DNA of 27,631 nt from NCBI GenBank assembly GCA_000432135.1, contig HF990582.1, positions 1-27,631 of the forward strand, written 5' to 3'. Shown here in pieces: positions 1 to 6,329 of the stretch. Under the pieces are notes generated by a model. It searched no databases. It saw nothing but the letters and a program-made list of their open reading frames with translations, and was not told the DNA's origin. The translations under genes and the position numbers were made by a program. Positions within the stretch are counted from its first letter, which is position 1. Every line of letters starts with the position of its first letter. This DNA is from Firmicutes bacterium CAG:124 (GTDB lineage: Bacteria; Bacillota; Clostridia; Oscillospirales; Oscillospiraceae).

Positions 1-69
1 CAAACCGTCTATGGTCTTAAGTTGATGACATTGCGCAAAGGGGGAGCCTTTGGTGCGGTTTACGCAGGC

Positions 70-795
70 TTATTCCGCCGTCTTTTTGCGGAAGAACAGC
101 CGCTCTACGCGCTTATAGAGGAAGAACGTCAGGACGGACACCAGCACGCCCTTGAGCAGGTTGAACGGCACGACGGCCAGCAGCACGAGCGTGGACAGGT
201 CGGTGATCGCGCCGTTGACCTGCGTGCCCATGGCGATGATGGCGTCGAGCGGCAGGCCGTACATGACGGCAAAACGCGGGATAAGGAACCATGCGTTAAA
301 AAGGCTTCCAAACACGGTCATAACGCCCGTGCCGAGCGCCAAAGACGCGACCGCGCCCTTTTTGCTCAGCAGCTTCTGGTACAAAATCGACGCGGGCAGC
401 ACAAATGAGCAGCCGACGAGGAAATTTGCCAGATCACCGACGAACGCCGTCGACGTGCCTTTAAGCAGCAGGTGGATGAGCACCTTCAGAAATTCGCAGA
501 CCACACCCGCGACCGGCCCCAGCGAAAACGCGCAGATCAGGACCGGAAGTTCGCTGAAATCGAGCTTGTAAAACGGCGGGGCGAAGAACAGCGGCAGCTC
601 GATCACCATCAGAACGCCCGAAATTGCCGCCAGCATCCCGACGGTCGTGATGGTGTGCGCCGTGTTCAGCCGGTGGCGCTTTTTCATCACCAACCGCTCC
701 CCTCCCCACGCCAGCAGCACGACCGCCGCCGTGACTGCCAGACAGAGCAGCACAAATTGAACATTTTCCGAGATCGAGGCGAACAGCGTTTTCAT
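70..795 (-). CDS. ribU: Riboflavin ECF transporter S component (RibU/FmnP family)
   Basis: Substrate-binding membrane subunit of an energy-coupling factor transporter, predicted to import riboflavin using the shared EcfA1-EcfA2-EcfT module encoded at about 15.5-18 kb. The 241-aa product is nearly all hydrophobic. The segment with LPLFFAPPFYKLDFSELPVL followed by a GPVAG loop (about residues 66-96) is typical of RibU. Substrate is inferred mainly from the FMN riboswitch just upstream. It is longer than usual RibU proteins (about 190-205 aa) because of an extra N-terminal hydrophobic helix at about residues 13-31, giving probably seven rather than six helices. The start is supported by an AAAGGATG ribosome site at 802-809 on the minus strand. 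No clear terminator follows; only a 6-bp stem without a T tract lies at 36-52. Confidence 0.93.
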   Translation of the reverse strand: MKTLFASISENVQFVLLCLAVTAAVVLLAWGGERLVMKKRHRLNTAHTITTVGMLAAISGVLMVIELPLFFAPPFYKLDFSELPVLICAFSLGPVAGVVCEFLKVLIHLLLKGTSTAFVGDLANFLVGCSFVLPASILYQKLLSKKGAVASLALGTGVMTVFGSLFNAWFLIPRFAVMYGLPLDAIIAMGTQVNGAITDLSTLVLLAVVPFNLLKGVLVSVLTFFLYKRVERLFFRKKTAE

Positions 796-807
796 TCAGA
801 TCATCCT

Positions 808-847
808 TTGCAAAACAAAATAAGCACCTGAAACGAGCTTCAGGTGC
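808..847 (-). terminator. Intrinsic terminator of the ribU riboswitch leader
   Basis: A perfect 9-bp stem (GCACCTGAA pairing with TTCAGGTGC, 824-832 and 839-847) with a 6-nt loop is followed on the minus strand by TTATTTTGTTTT. It lies between the FMN aptamer and the ribU start codon. This is the expected expression platform for transcriptional termination when FMN is bound. Confidence 0.88.
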
Positions 848-894
848 TGCAAACGGACGGCCCAAATAAACTATGTCTGGCTGCCGCGTAAAAA

Positions 895-1000
895 ATCTTC
901 TTCCATCCAGACTGTACTGTCGGTACCGGAATCACACCGGTTCAGCTTGCGCTCGCGGACTTTACCGCCGGTCGGGAATTTCGCCCTGCCCTGAAGATCG
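895..1000 (-). promoter_or_regulatory. FMN riboswitch (RFN element)
   Basis: Read on the minus strand, this has the conserved RFN blocks in order: ATCTTCAGGGCAGGG, GAAATTCCCGACCGGCGGT, AGTCCGCGAGC, a variable hairpin with CCGGTGTGATTCCGGT, ACCGACAGT, and AGTCTGGATGGAAGAAGAT. The ends ATCTTC (993-998) and GAAGAT (895-900) form helix P1. It senses flavin mononucleotide and here controls ribU through the terminator at 808-847. Confidence 0.97.
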
Positions 1001-1016
1001 ATTCAATTGTACCCGT

Positions 1017-1045
1017 ATAGTAGCACGCCGCGGGCCGCTTGTAAA
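1017..1045 (-). promoter_or_regulatory. Promoter of the FMN riboswitch/ribU transcript
   Basis: Minus-strand TTTACA (1040-1045), a 17-bp spacer and TACTAT (1017-1022) place the start near 1010, about 10 nt before the aptamer. Its -35 box overlaps the -35 box of the divergent plus-strand promoter. Confidence 0.75.
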
Positions 1046-1067
1046 GAGGCAGTTTTTCTGATATACT
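1039..1067 (+). promoter_or_regulatory. Promoter of the SLOG-family gene
   Basis: TTGTAA (1039-1044), a 17-bp spacer and TATACT (1062-1067) predict a start near 1074 and a short leader of about 17 nt before the GTG at 1091. It shares five -35 positions with the divergent ribU promoter. Confidence 0.7.
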
Positions 1068-1090
1068 GAAAAAAACGAACCGGGAGGGAA

Positions 1091-1585
1091 GTGCCTGTGA
1101 TCTGCGCCTTTACCGGCCACCGGCCGGAGCGATTGCCGTGGGGCCGGAACGAAGACGATCTGCGCTGCGCCGCGCTCAAGACGCTTCTGCGCCGCACGGT
1201 GCGGGAGGTCTATGACCGGGGCTTTCATACCTTCCTGTGCGGCATGGCCCGCGGCTGCGATCAGTATTTTGCCGAGGCCGTCCTTGCCGCAAGGGCCGAC
1301 GGCGCGCAGGACGCACAGCTGTGCGCCCTCGTCCCCTGCCCGTCGCAGCCGGACGGCTGGGACGAGGCTTCCGTCGCGCGCTATTGGGCGCTTCTTGCCG
1401 CCTGCGATCAGCTTGAGGTGCTGGAGGATCACTACAGCCCCGGCTGTATGCTCCGGCGCAACCGCGAAATGCTCCGCCGCGCGCAGCTGCTCATCTCCGT
1501 CTTCGACGGCACCCCCGGCGGCACCGCCGCAACCGTCCGCCTTGCCGAAGAGCTGGGGATCACGGTGCTGCCGCTGTGGATGTGA
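1091..1585 (+). CDS. SLOG-family protein (YpsA/DUF1273-like)
   Basis: A 164-aa soluble protein of the SLOG nucleotide-binding superfamily, YpsA/DUF1273 branch. The family signature is visible at the N terminus (FTGHRPERLPWG, about residues 7-18), followed by a glycine-rich segment (FLCGMARGCDQYFAE, about 48-62) and a C-terminal FDGTPGGTAATVRLAE (about 138-153) that fits a Rossmann-like nucleotide-binding fold. The start is GTG, chosen because a GGGAGG ribosome site lies at 1082-1087 and no ATG gives a better N terminus. Family members have been linked to cell division and stress in Firmicutes, but the biochemical role is unsettled, so no reaction is assigned. It is monocistronic as far as can be seen; no terminator is obvious downstream. 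Confidence 0.88.
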   Translation: MPVICAFTGHRPERLPWGRNEDDLRCAALKTLLRRTVREVYDRGFHTFLCGMARGCDQYFAEAVLAARADGAQDAQLCALVPCPSQPDGWDEASVARYWALLAACDQLEVLEDHYSPGCMLRRNREMLRRAQLLISVFDGTPGGTAATVRLAEELGITVLPLWM

Positions 1586-1721
1586 GCGGTTGGGCGGCAG
1601 AATCTTTCGACGAATTTGCGGCCAACGATGCATTTTGCAATGCAGGAACTCTTCTTGAAAATTTGCAGCTGCCGTTCGCGACGAAGGAGCGTTACGGATG
1701 TGGGTCTGCCGCTTGCCGGTA

Positions 1722-1810
1722 CACATCGGCCCGGCAGTTTGCATCGTTTTTACGGAAACCTGTAGCGAATCCACAACATTTTCAGGGCCGACAGAGTCGT
1801 CGGCCCCTAC
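1722..1810. repeat. REPIN-like element A (left palindrome degenerate)
   Basis: Right palindrome at 1785-1810: GGGCCGAC, 6-nt loop, GTCGGCCC, then CTAC. The 52-bp interior (1733-1784) aligns along its length with the interior of the other two copies and contains TTGCATCGTTTTTACGG. The left palindrome is reduced to CACATCGGCCC at 1722-1732; the sequence before it no longer fits a GTAG-hairpin. I see no gene in 1586-1721, and short open frames across this area are repeat-derived. Confidence 0.65.
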
Positions 1811-1838
1811 GCCGCCGGTTTTCGATTCCCCGTATTTC

Positions 1839-1942
1839 GTAGGGGTGGACGGCTCTGTCCACCCGCAGGATGTACCGGGTTTACGGTAATCTTCGGCTAA
1901 TTCGATACTTCCCCGTGGGCCGATGTGGGCATCGGCCCCTAC
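1839..1942. repeat. REPIN-like element B (complete)
   Basis: A 104-bp unit: GTAG plus hairpin GGGTGGAC/GTCCACCC with a 6-nt loop (1839-1864), a 52-bp interior (1865-1916) containing TTTACGGTAATCTTCGGC, and hairpin GGGCCGATG/CATCGGCCC with a 4-nt loop then CTAC (1917-1942). It matches the copy at 18095-18199 in architecture, length and interior sequence. The piece TTCGGCGAATTCGTA recurs immediately after it (1948-1962), so the region is a mosaic. Confidence 0.75.
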
Positions 1943-2074
1943 AGAGTTTCGGCGAATTCGTACTGCCCCGCAGGTTTCAAACGTAAGACGTTTTTAACGC
2001 AGCTATTCAAACGTAACTATTTGCAAATCTGTTGTACCGTAACAGGCGGCGTGTATCATAGCGCCCCTTTTCTC

Positions 2075-2108
2075 CCCATTCTTTTCCGGCAAGGCGGAAA
2101 AGAATGGG
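2075..2108. repeat. 14-bp perfect inverted repeat
   Basis: CCCATTCTTTTCCG (2075-2088) and CGGAAAAGAATGGG (2095-2108) flank a 6-nt loop. It lies 48 bp beyond the stop of the DUF4830 gene on the minus strand, so it may end that transcript, but no T tract follows on either strand. It may instead be a dispersed intergenic repeat. The rest of 1943-2156 shows no gene. Confidence 0.7.
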
Positions 2109-2156
2109 CCGCCGGAGGCGCGTCGGAAACGGCCTAGCCGGAACGCGCGCTGACCC

Positions 2157-2627
2157 TCATTCCGGCATCTTCAGCCCGTGCATGACGCCGGTTTTTGCGC
2201 TGGAGGCGACGTCTGCGCCGACGACCTGGCCGTCTTTGACCAGAAGCGTTGCGTAATACACGCCGCTTTCGTCCGGGTAGTTTGTGATCCGGTAGACGTA
2301 GCGCGTCAGCTCCTTGCCGCTGTATTGCAGCAGATCGTAGCCCTGCGAGATCTGAAGCTCGTTGTAGCGCAGGAAGACCTCGCTGGGGTCAGCCGGGACG
2401 GTGACCTGCTGGGTCTTGACCGGCTCCGGCTCGACCTGCCAGCCGTAGCTCTCGAGGAAGGCGATGCGCGCCTCGTTCGTTGCGCCCTGCGTGCCTGTTT
2501 TCGCGGGCTTTTCCGTTTCGCCGCCCGCGCCGCGCAGGCAGAGCGCCAGCACGACCGCCGCCGCGATGAGCAGCAGCACGATGAGCAGCAGTCTTCTTTT
2601 GGGGACCTTCGCCGTCATGATGACCAT
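2157..2627 (-). CDS. DUF4830 domain membrane-anchored protein
   Basis: A 156-aa protein of unknown function. A basic start (MTAKVPKRR) leads into one hydrophobic helix (about residues 13-31), a Gly/Lys/Thr-rich linker, and an extracytoplasmic domain beginning near ARIAFLESYGWQVEPEP (about 53-69), the recognisable DUF4830 signature, and ending ...DGQVVGADVASS. The predicted arrangement is one membrane helix with the C-terminal domain outside. The start at 2627 is favoured by GGAGG at 2637-2641 on the minus strand with 9-nt spacing; an in-frame ATG three codons later is possible. It diverges from the pseudouridine synthase gene, with 77 bp between start codons. Function cannot be inferred from context. 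Confidence 0.8.
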   Translation of the reverse strand: MVIMTAKVPKRRLLLIVLLLIAAAVVLALCLRGAGGETEKPAKTGTQGATNEARIAFLESYGWQVEPEPVKTQQVTVPADPSEVFLRYNELQISQGYDLLQYSGKELTRYVYRITNYPDESGVYYATLLVKDGQVVGADVASSAKTGVMHGLKMPE

Positions 2628-2704
2628 GGAACGATTCCTCCGATCTATTTGATTGCATGGTACAACCTATGCAGACCGATTTTATTTATGACAGGAGCAG
2701 CCAT

Positions 2705-3412
2705 ATGCAGAGACTGGACAGAATTCTGAGTGAGGCGGGCGTCGCCAGCCGGAAGGCGCTGCGCGCGATCATCCGCGCGGGCCGCGTAACCGCAGACGGC
2801 GCGGTCGTGACCGACGAGAGCCGGAAATTTGACGAAGCAGCCGTCCATATCGCCGTGGACGGCCGGCCCGTGCGCCTGCGCGGGCCGGTCCTCATCATGC
2901 TCCACAAGCCCGCAGGCTATCTGACCGCCGCCGACGATCCGAAGGCAAAGACCGTCATGGAACTTGTGCCGGACGAATACCGGAGACTCGGCGTTATGCC
3001 CGTCGGCAGGCTTGACAAGGATACGGAGGGGCTTCTGCTGCTGACAAACGACGGCGATCTGGCCCACCGCATTCTGTCTCCCCGGCACGGTGTCTGGAAG
3101 CGCTATTACGCCGAGCACGAGGGCCGGACAGGGCCGGAGGATGTGCGCGCGTTCGAGCAGGGACTGGTGCTGGCCGACGGCCTGCACTGCCTGCCGGCAA
3201 GGCTCACGCCGCTGTCTGACGGGCGCTCCATCGTCTGCGTGCAGGAGGGAAAGTACCATCAGGTGCGCCGGATGCTCGCCAGCAGGGGCTGTCCGGTAAC
3301 ATATCTGCGGCGCGAGGCAGAAGGCGGATTGACGCTCGGATCTCTCCCGCTGGGACAGACAAAAGAACTGGATATTGTGGAGGCCGAAGGGCTTCTGCAG
3401 AATATCCTGTGA
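2705..3412 (+). CDS. rRNA pseudouridine synthase, RsuA/RluB family
   Basis: Isomerises a uridine in rRNA to pseudouridine. The 235-aa protein has an N-terminal S4 RNA-binding domain (about residues 1-47, MQRLDRILSEAGVASRKA...) and a catalytic domain with GRLDKDTEGLLLLTNDGDL (about 101-119), where Asp104 is the expected nucleophile. KYHQVRRMLAS near residue 190 is a further family motif. An upstream in-frame ATG at 2657 is rejected: the ATG at 2705 has AGGAG at 2693-2697 with 7-nt spacing and begins exactly at the S4 domain. The length fits RsuA-type small-subunit enzymes, but whether the target is in 16S or 23S rRNA cannot be told. It is single, with about 200 bp to the next gene. Confidence 0.92.
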   Translation: MQRLDRILSEAGVASRKALRAIIRAGRVTADGAVVTDESRKFDEAAVHIAVDGRPVRLRGPVLIMLHKPAGYLTAADDPKAKTVMELVPDEYRRLGVMPVGRLDKDTEGLLLLTNDGDLAHRILSPRHGVWKRYYAEHEGRTGPEDVRAFEQGLVLADGLHCLPARLTPLSDGRSIVCVQEGKYHQVRRMLASRGCPVTYLRREAEGGLTLGSLPLGQTKELDIVEAEGLLQNIL

Positions 3413-3538
3413 TTTTGACGGAAGAAAAAACTTGCATATTTTGAGAGCAAAGCCCCCTGAATTTGGAGCAAATGACGAAAAACTATGAAAATGCCACAAA
3501 AAAAGATAGCCGTTTTCAAATAAAATGTCAAAAAGGCC

Positions 3539-3567
3539 TTGCGCTTCTGCCGAAAACGTAGTATTAT
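3539..3567 (+). promoter_or_regulatory. Promoter of the PucR-ftsEX-M23 operon
   Basis: TTGCGC (3539-3544), a 17-bp spacer and TATTAT (3562-3567), about 50 bp before the ATG at 3617. The upstream A/T-rich tract (3420-3535) could act as an UP element. No other promoter is obvious before ftsE, so this may drive the whole operon. Confidence 0.6.
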
Positions 3568-3616
3568 GTCAATGGTTGTTTGTGTAAAAAGCAAGTTGTA
3601 ATAGGGAGGGCGTATT

Positions 3617-4711
3617 ATGTCCAGCCGCGTTTTTCAGAGTGTGATCGTCCAGATGAAGGAGGCGACCGACCGCATGATCGGCGTGATCGACGCCGACAGC
3701 ACCGTGATCTCCTGCAGCGACACCTCGCGCATCGGGGAAAAATGGCCCGAGGCCGTTATCAAACTCAACAGCGCCCCGGATTCCATTGTCGTCGTCGACA
3801 AAAAGACCTTCAAGCCGCTTGTTTCCTGGAGCGCCTACTTTGACTACGCCGTGTTTGCCGAGGGCGACGACGAGATCGCCAGAAGTCTGTGCGTCATGGC
3901 CTACGTCGCGCTCAACGGCGCGAAGACCTACTATGAGGAAAAGCACGACAAGGGAACCTTCGTCAAGAATATCATCACCGACAACATTCTGCCGGGCGAT
4001 ATCTATATCCGCGCGAAGGAGCTGCACTTCGTCACCGACGCGCCGCGCGCCGTCTTCCTCGTCCGGCAGGTAGGCCGGGCGGACGTCGCCTCCGTCGACG
4101 TGCTTTCCGGTATGTTCCCGGACAAGCAGCAGGACTTTGTCCTGTCCATCAACGAGACGGATATCGCCATCGTCAAGCAGATCGCGCCCGGCACAGAAAA
4201 GGCCGAGCTGCTGCAGACGGCGCAGACCATCGAGCAGACGCTCCGGTCCGAGCTGTTTGTCAAGACCGTCATCGGCATCTCCACCGTTGCGGGCCACCTG
4301 CGTGAGCTGGCCGACGCCTATAAGGAAGCGCAGGTCGCCATTGAGGTCGGTAAGGTCTTTGAGACGGAAAAAACGATCATCAACTATGAAAATCTCGGCA
4401 TCGGCCGCCTGATCTATCAGCTCCCGACGACGCTCTGCGAGATCTTCCTGTCCGAGGTGTTCAAGAAGAACTCCATCGACACGCTCGATCAGGAGACGCT
4501 GTTCACGATCAACAAGTTCTTTGAGAACAATCTGAACGTCTCCGAAACATCCCGCAAGCTGTTCGTCCACAGAAACACGCTGGTGTACCGGCTTGAGAAG
4601 ATCAAGAAGCTCACCGGCCTTGACCTGCGCGAGTTTGACGACGCGATCATCTTCAAGGTCGCCCTCATGGTCAAGAAATATCTTGTCTCGCGCGAGAACA
4701 GACTCATCTGA
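3617..4711 (+). CDS. PucR/CdaR-type transcriptional regulator
   Basis: A 364-aa probable DNA-binding regulator. The C terminus (about residues 301-355, FFENNLNVSETSRKLFVHRNTLVYRLEKI...) is the PucR-type helix-turn-helix domain (HTH_30), with the SETSRKLFVHRNTLVYRL signature. The N-terminal 300 residues have no membrane segment and look like a GAF-like or GGDEF-derived sensory region; the stretch VIDADSTVISCSD near residue 24 resembles the start of a sensor domain. The start is supported by AGGGAGG at 3603-3609. It ends 32 bp before ftsE on the same strand, so it may control or be co-transcribed with ftsEX and the M23 hydrolase. The ligand is unknown. Confidence 0.85.
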   Translation: MSSRVFQSVIVQMKEATDRMIGVIDADSTVISCSDTSRIGEKWPEAVIKLNSAPDSIVVVDKKTFKPLVSWSAYFDYAVFAEGDDEIARSLCVMAYVALNGAKTYYEEKHDKGTFVKNIITDNILPGDIYIRAKELHFVTDAPRAVFLVRQVGRADVASVDVLSGMFPDKQQDFVLSINETDIAIVKQIAPGTEKAELLQTAQTIEQTLRSELFVKTVIGISTVAGHLRELADAYKEAQVAIEVGKVFETEKTIINYENLGIGRLIYQLPTTLCEIFLSEVFKKNSIDTLDQETLFTINKFFENNLNVSETSRKLFVHRNTLVYRLEKIKKLTGLDLREFDDAIIFKVALMVKKYLVSRENRLI

Positions 4712-4743
4712 CCCGCGCAATGCTTTGAAAATCGGAGTTTAAC

Positions 4744-5433
4744 ATGATCGAATTACAGGATGTGCATAAAACCTACGACACCGGCACGATCGCGCTGAAC
4801 GGCATTTCCATGAAGATCGACGACGGCGAATTTGTCTTTCTGGTCGGCCCGTCCGGCTCCGGCAAGTCCACCATCATCAAAATTCTGACCGCCGAACTGC
4901 GCCCGACCTCCGGCAGCGCGCTTGTCAACGGCTTCGCCGTCGAAAAGCTCCGCAGCCGTGCCGTGCCGTATCTGCGCCGGACGCTCGGCGTCATCTTTCA
5001 GGATTTCCGCCTCATCAGCGACAAATCCGTCTATGAAAACGTCGCGTTTGCCATGCGCGTGATCGGCGCGCCGGAGAAGGAGATCCAGAAGCGCGTGCCG
5101 TATGTGCTCGAGTTGGTCGGACTGGAGACAAAGGGCCGCCGACTTCCGAACGAACTGTCTGGCGGTGAGCAGCAGCGTGTCGCCATCGCAAGAGCGCTTG
5201 TCAACAATCCCAGCGTCATCATCGCCGATGAGCCCACGGGCAACCTTGACCCGGCGCGCTCACTCGAAATTATGATGCTGCTCGAACAGATCAACGCCCT
5301 CGGCACCACGGTTCTGGTCGTCACGCACGAGCGGGAGCTTGTCAACCGCTTTACCAAGCGTGTCGTCGCCATCAACGAGGGCAGGATCATCAGCGACGGA
5401 ATGGACGGGTATTATCTCAATGAAGAAGAATAA
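4744..5433 (+). CDS. ftsE: Cell division ATP-binding protein FtsE
   Basis: Cytoplasmic ATPase of the FtsEX complex, which transmits ATP hydrolysis through FtsX to activate peptidoglycan hydrolysis at the septum. The 229-aa length is normal. Walker A GPSGSGKS (35-42), Q-loop FQDFRL (85-90, typical of FtsE), signature LSGGEQQRVAIARAL (138-152), Walker B VIIADEPTG (158-166), D-loop NLDP and H-loop VTHE are all intact. It overlaps ftsX by 14 nt, consistent with translational coupling and equal stoichiometry. Confidence 0.97.
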   Translation: MIELQDVHKTYDTGTIALNGISMKIDDGEFVFLVGPSGSGKSTIIKILTAELRPTSGSALVNGFAVEKLRSRAVPYLRRTLGVIFQDFRLISDKSVYENVAFAMRVIGAPEKEIQKRVPYVLELVGLETKGRRLPNELSGGEQQRVAIARALVNNPSVIIADEPTGNLDPARSLEIMMLLEQINALGTTVLVVTHERELVNRFTKRVVAINEGRIISDGMDGYYLNEEE

Positions 5434-6307
5434 CATCGGTTACTTACTGCGCGAGGGCTTCCGGGGCGTGTTCCTGCACGGCTTCATGTCCTTCGCGGCC
5501 ATCTGCGTGACGGTGGCGTGCCTCATTATCATGGGCTCGTTCTGCCTCATTCTCTATAATACCAGCGCCATGGTCAAGGAGCTGGAGCAGAAGAACGAGA
5601 TGCTCGTCTACATCGACGAGAGCTATTCCGAGGCCAAGGCAAAATCCGTCGGTTCGCAGATCAACCTCATCACCAACGTCCGCTCCGCGGTCTTTGTCTC
5701 GCGGGAGCAGGCACTGGAGGATTTTATTGACGAGCAGAACGACGCGTCGCTGTTTGCGGGCATCGACCCCGATACGCTGCGCGACCGCTATGTCGTCACA
5801 GTCGAGGATAACTCGCTGCTGAAGCAGACGTATGAAAAGCTGAAGGATATTGAGGGTGTAGCGGATGTTTCGGCGCACTTTGAGATCGCCGAGGGCTTCC
5901 AGACCGTGCAGAACGTTCTGAATATTGCCTCGCTCGTCATTGTCTCAGTGCTGTTCGTCGTCTCGCTGTTCATCATTTCCAACACCGTCAAGCTTGCCAT
6001 GTATTCCCGCAGCGAGGAGATCGCTATCATGAAGATGGTCGGCGCGACCAACGCCTTTATCCGACTGCCTTTTATCGTCGAGGGCTTTATTATTGGTATT
6101 ATCGCCGCCGCAGTCGGCTTCTTCCTCGAATGGGGCCTGTATGATTTCGTCCTTTCGAAGATCGCGCAGCTCGACACGCTCAAGCTGTTCGTCCTGACTC
6201 CGTTCACGGACGTCATTGAGATCGTCGCAGCCGCCTACGCGATCACGGGCTTCCTCGTGGGCGTGTTCGGCAGCTTGCTGTCCATCCGGAAGTTCCTGAA
6301 GGTGTAA
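5420..6307 (+). CDS. ftsX: Cell division permease-like protein FtsX
   Basis: Membrane partner of FtsE. The 295-aa protein has four predicted helices (about 24-46, 168-190, 216-240, 265-288) with a large extracellular domain between the first two (about 47-167) that contacts the hydrolase, and the characteristic SRSEEIAIMKMVGATNAFIRLPF loop (197-219) between helices 2 and 3. The start is taken at ATG 5420, inside the end of ftsE, giving the MKKNNIGYLLREGFRG family N terminus; a frame extension to 5339 is only ftsE read in another frame. The next gene encodes the likely extracellular partner. Confidence 0.96.
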   Translation: MKKNNIGYLLREGFRGVFLHGFMSFAAICVTVACLIIMGSFCLILYNTSAMVKELEQKNEMLVYIDESYSEAKAKSVGSQINLITNVRSAVFVSREQALEDFIDEQNDASLFAGIDPDTLRDRYVVTVEDNSLLKQTYEKLKDIEGVADVSAHFEIAEGFQTVQNVLNIASLVIVSVLFVVSLFIISNTVKLAMYSRSEEIAIMKMVGATNAFIRLPFIVEGFIIGIIAAAVGFFLEWGLYDFVLSKIAQLDTLKLFVLTPFTDVIEIVAAAYAITGFLVGVFGSLLSIRKFLKV

Positions 6308-6329
6308 AACCGGGAGGTACCTTTTACTT

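Noticed and set aside
1..69. CAAAGG/CCTTTG hairpin (36-52) as the ribU terminator.
   Set aside because: Six-bp stem without a U tract; cannot be distinguished from chance.
962..1774. Minus-strand frame of 270 codons.
   Set aside because: Covers the SLOG gene antisense, the divergent promoters and the riboswitch; incompatible with those better-supported features.
1749..1886. TTTACGG at 1749-1755 and 1880-1886 as a 7-bp target-site duplication around a nested insertion.
   Set aside because: The interiors of the units 1733-1784 and 1865-1916 each align with the full interior of the copy at 18095-18199, so these are equivalent positions in two adjacent REPIN-like units.
1925..2137. Short plus-strand frame beginning MGIGPYRVSANSY.
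   Set aside because: Begins inside the right palindrome of REPIN-like element B and is translated repeat sequence.
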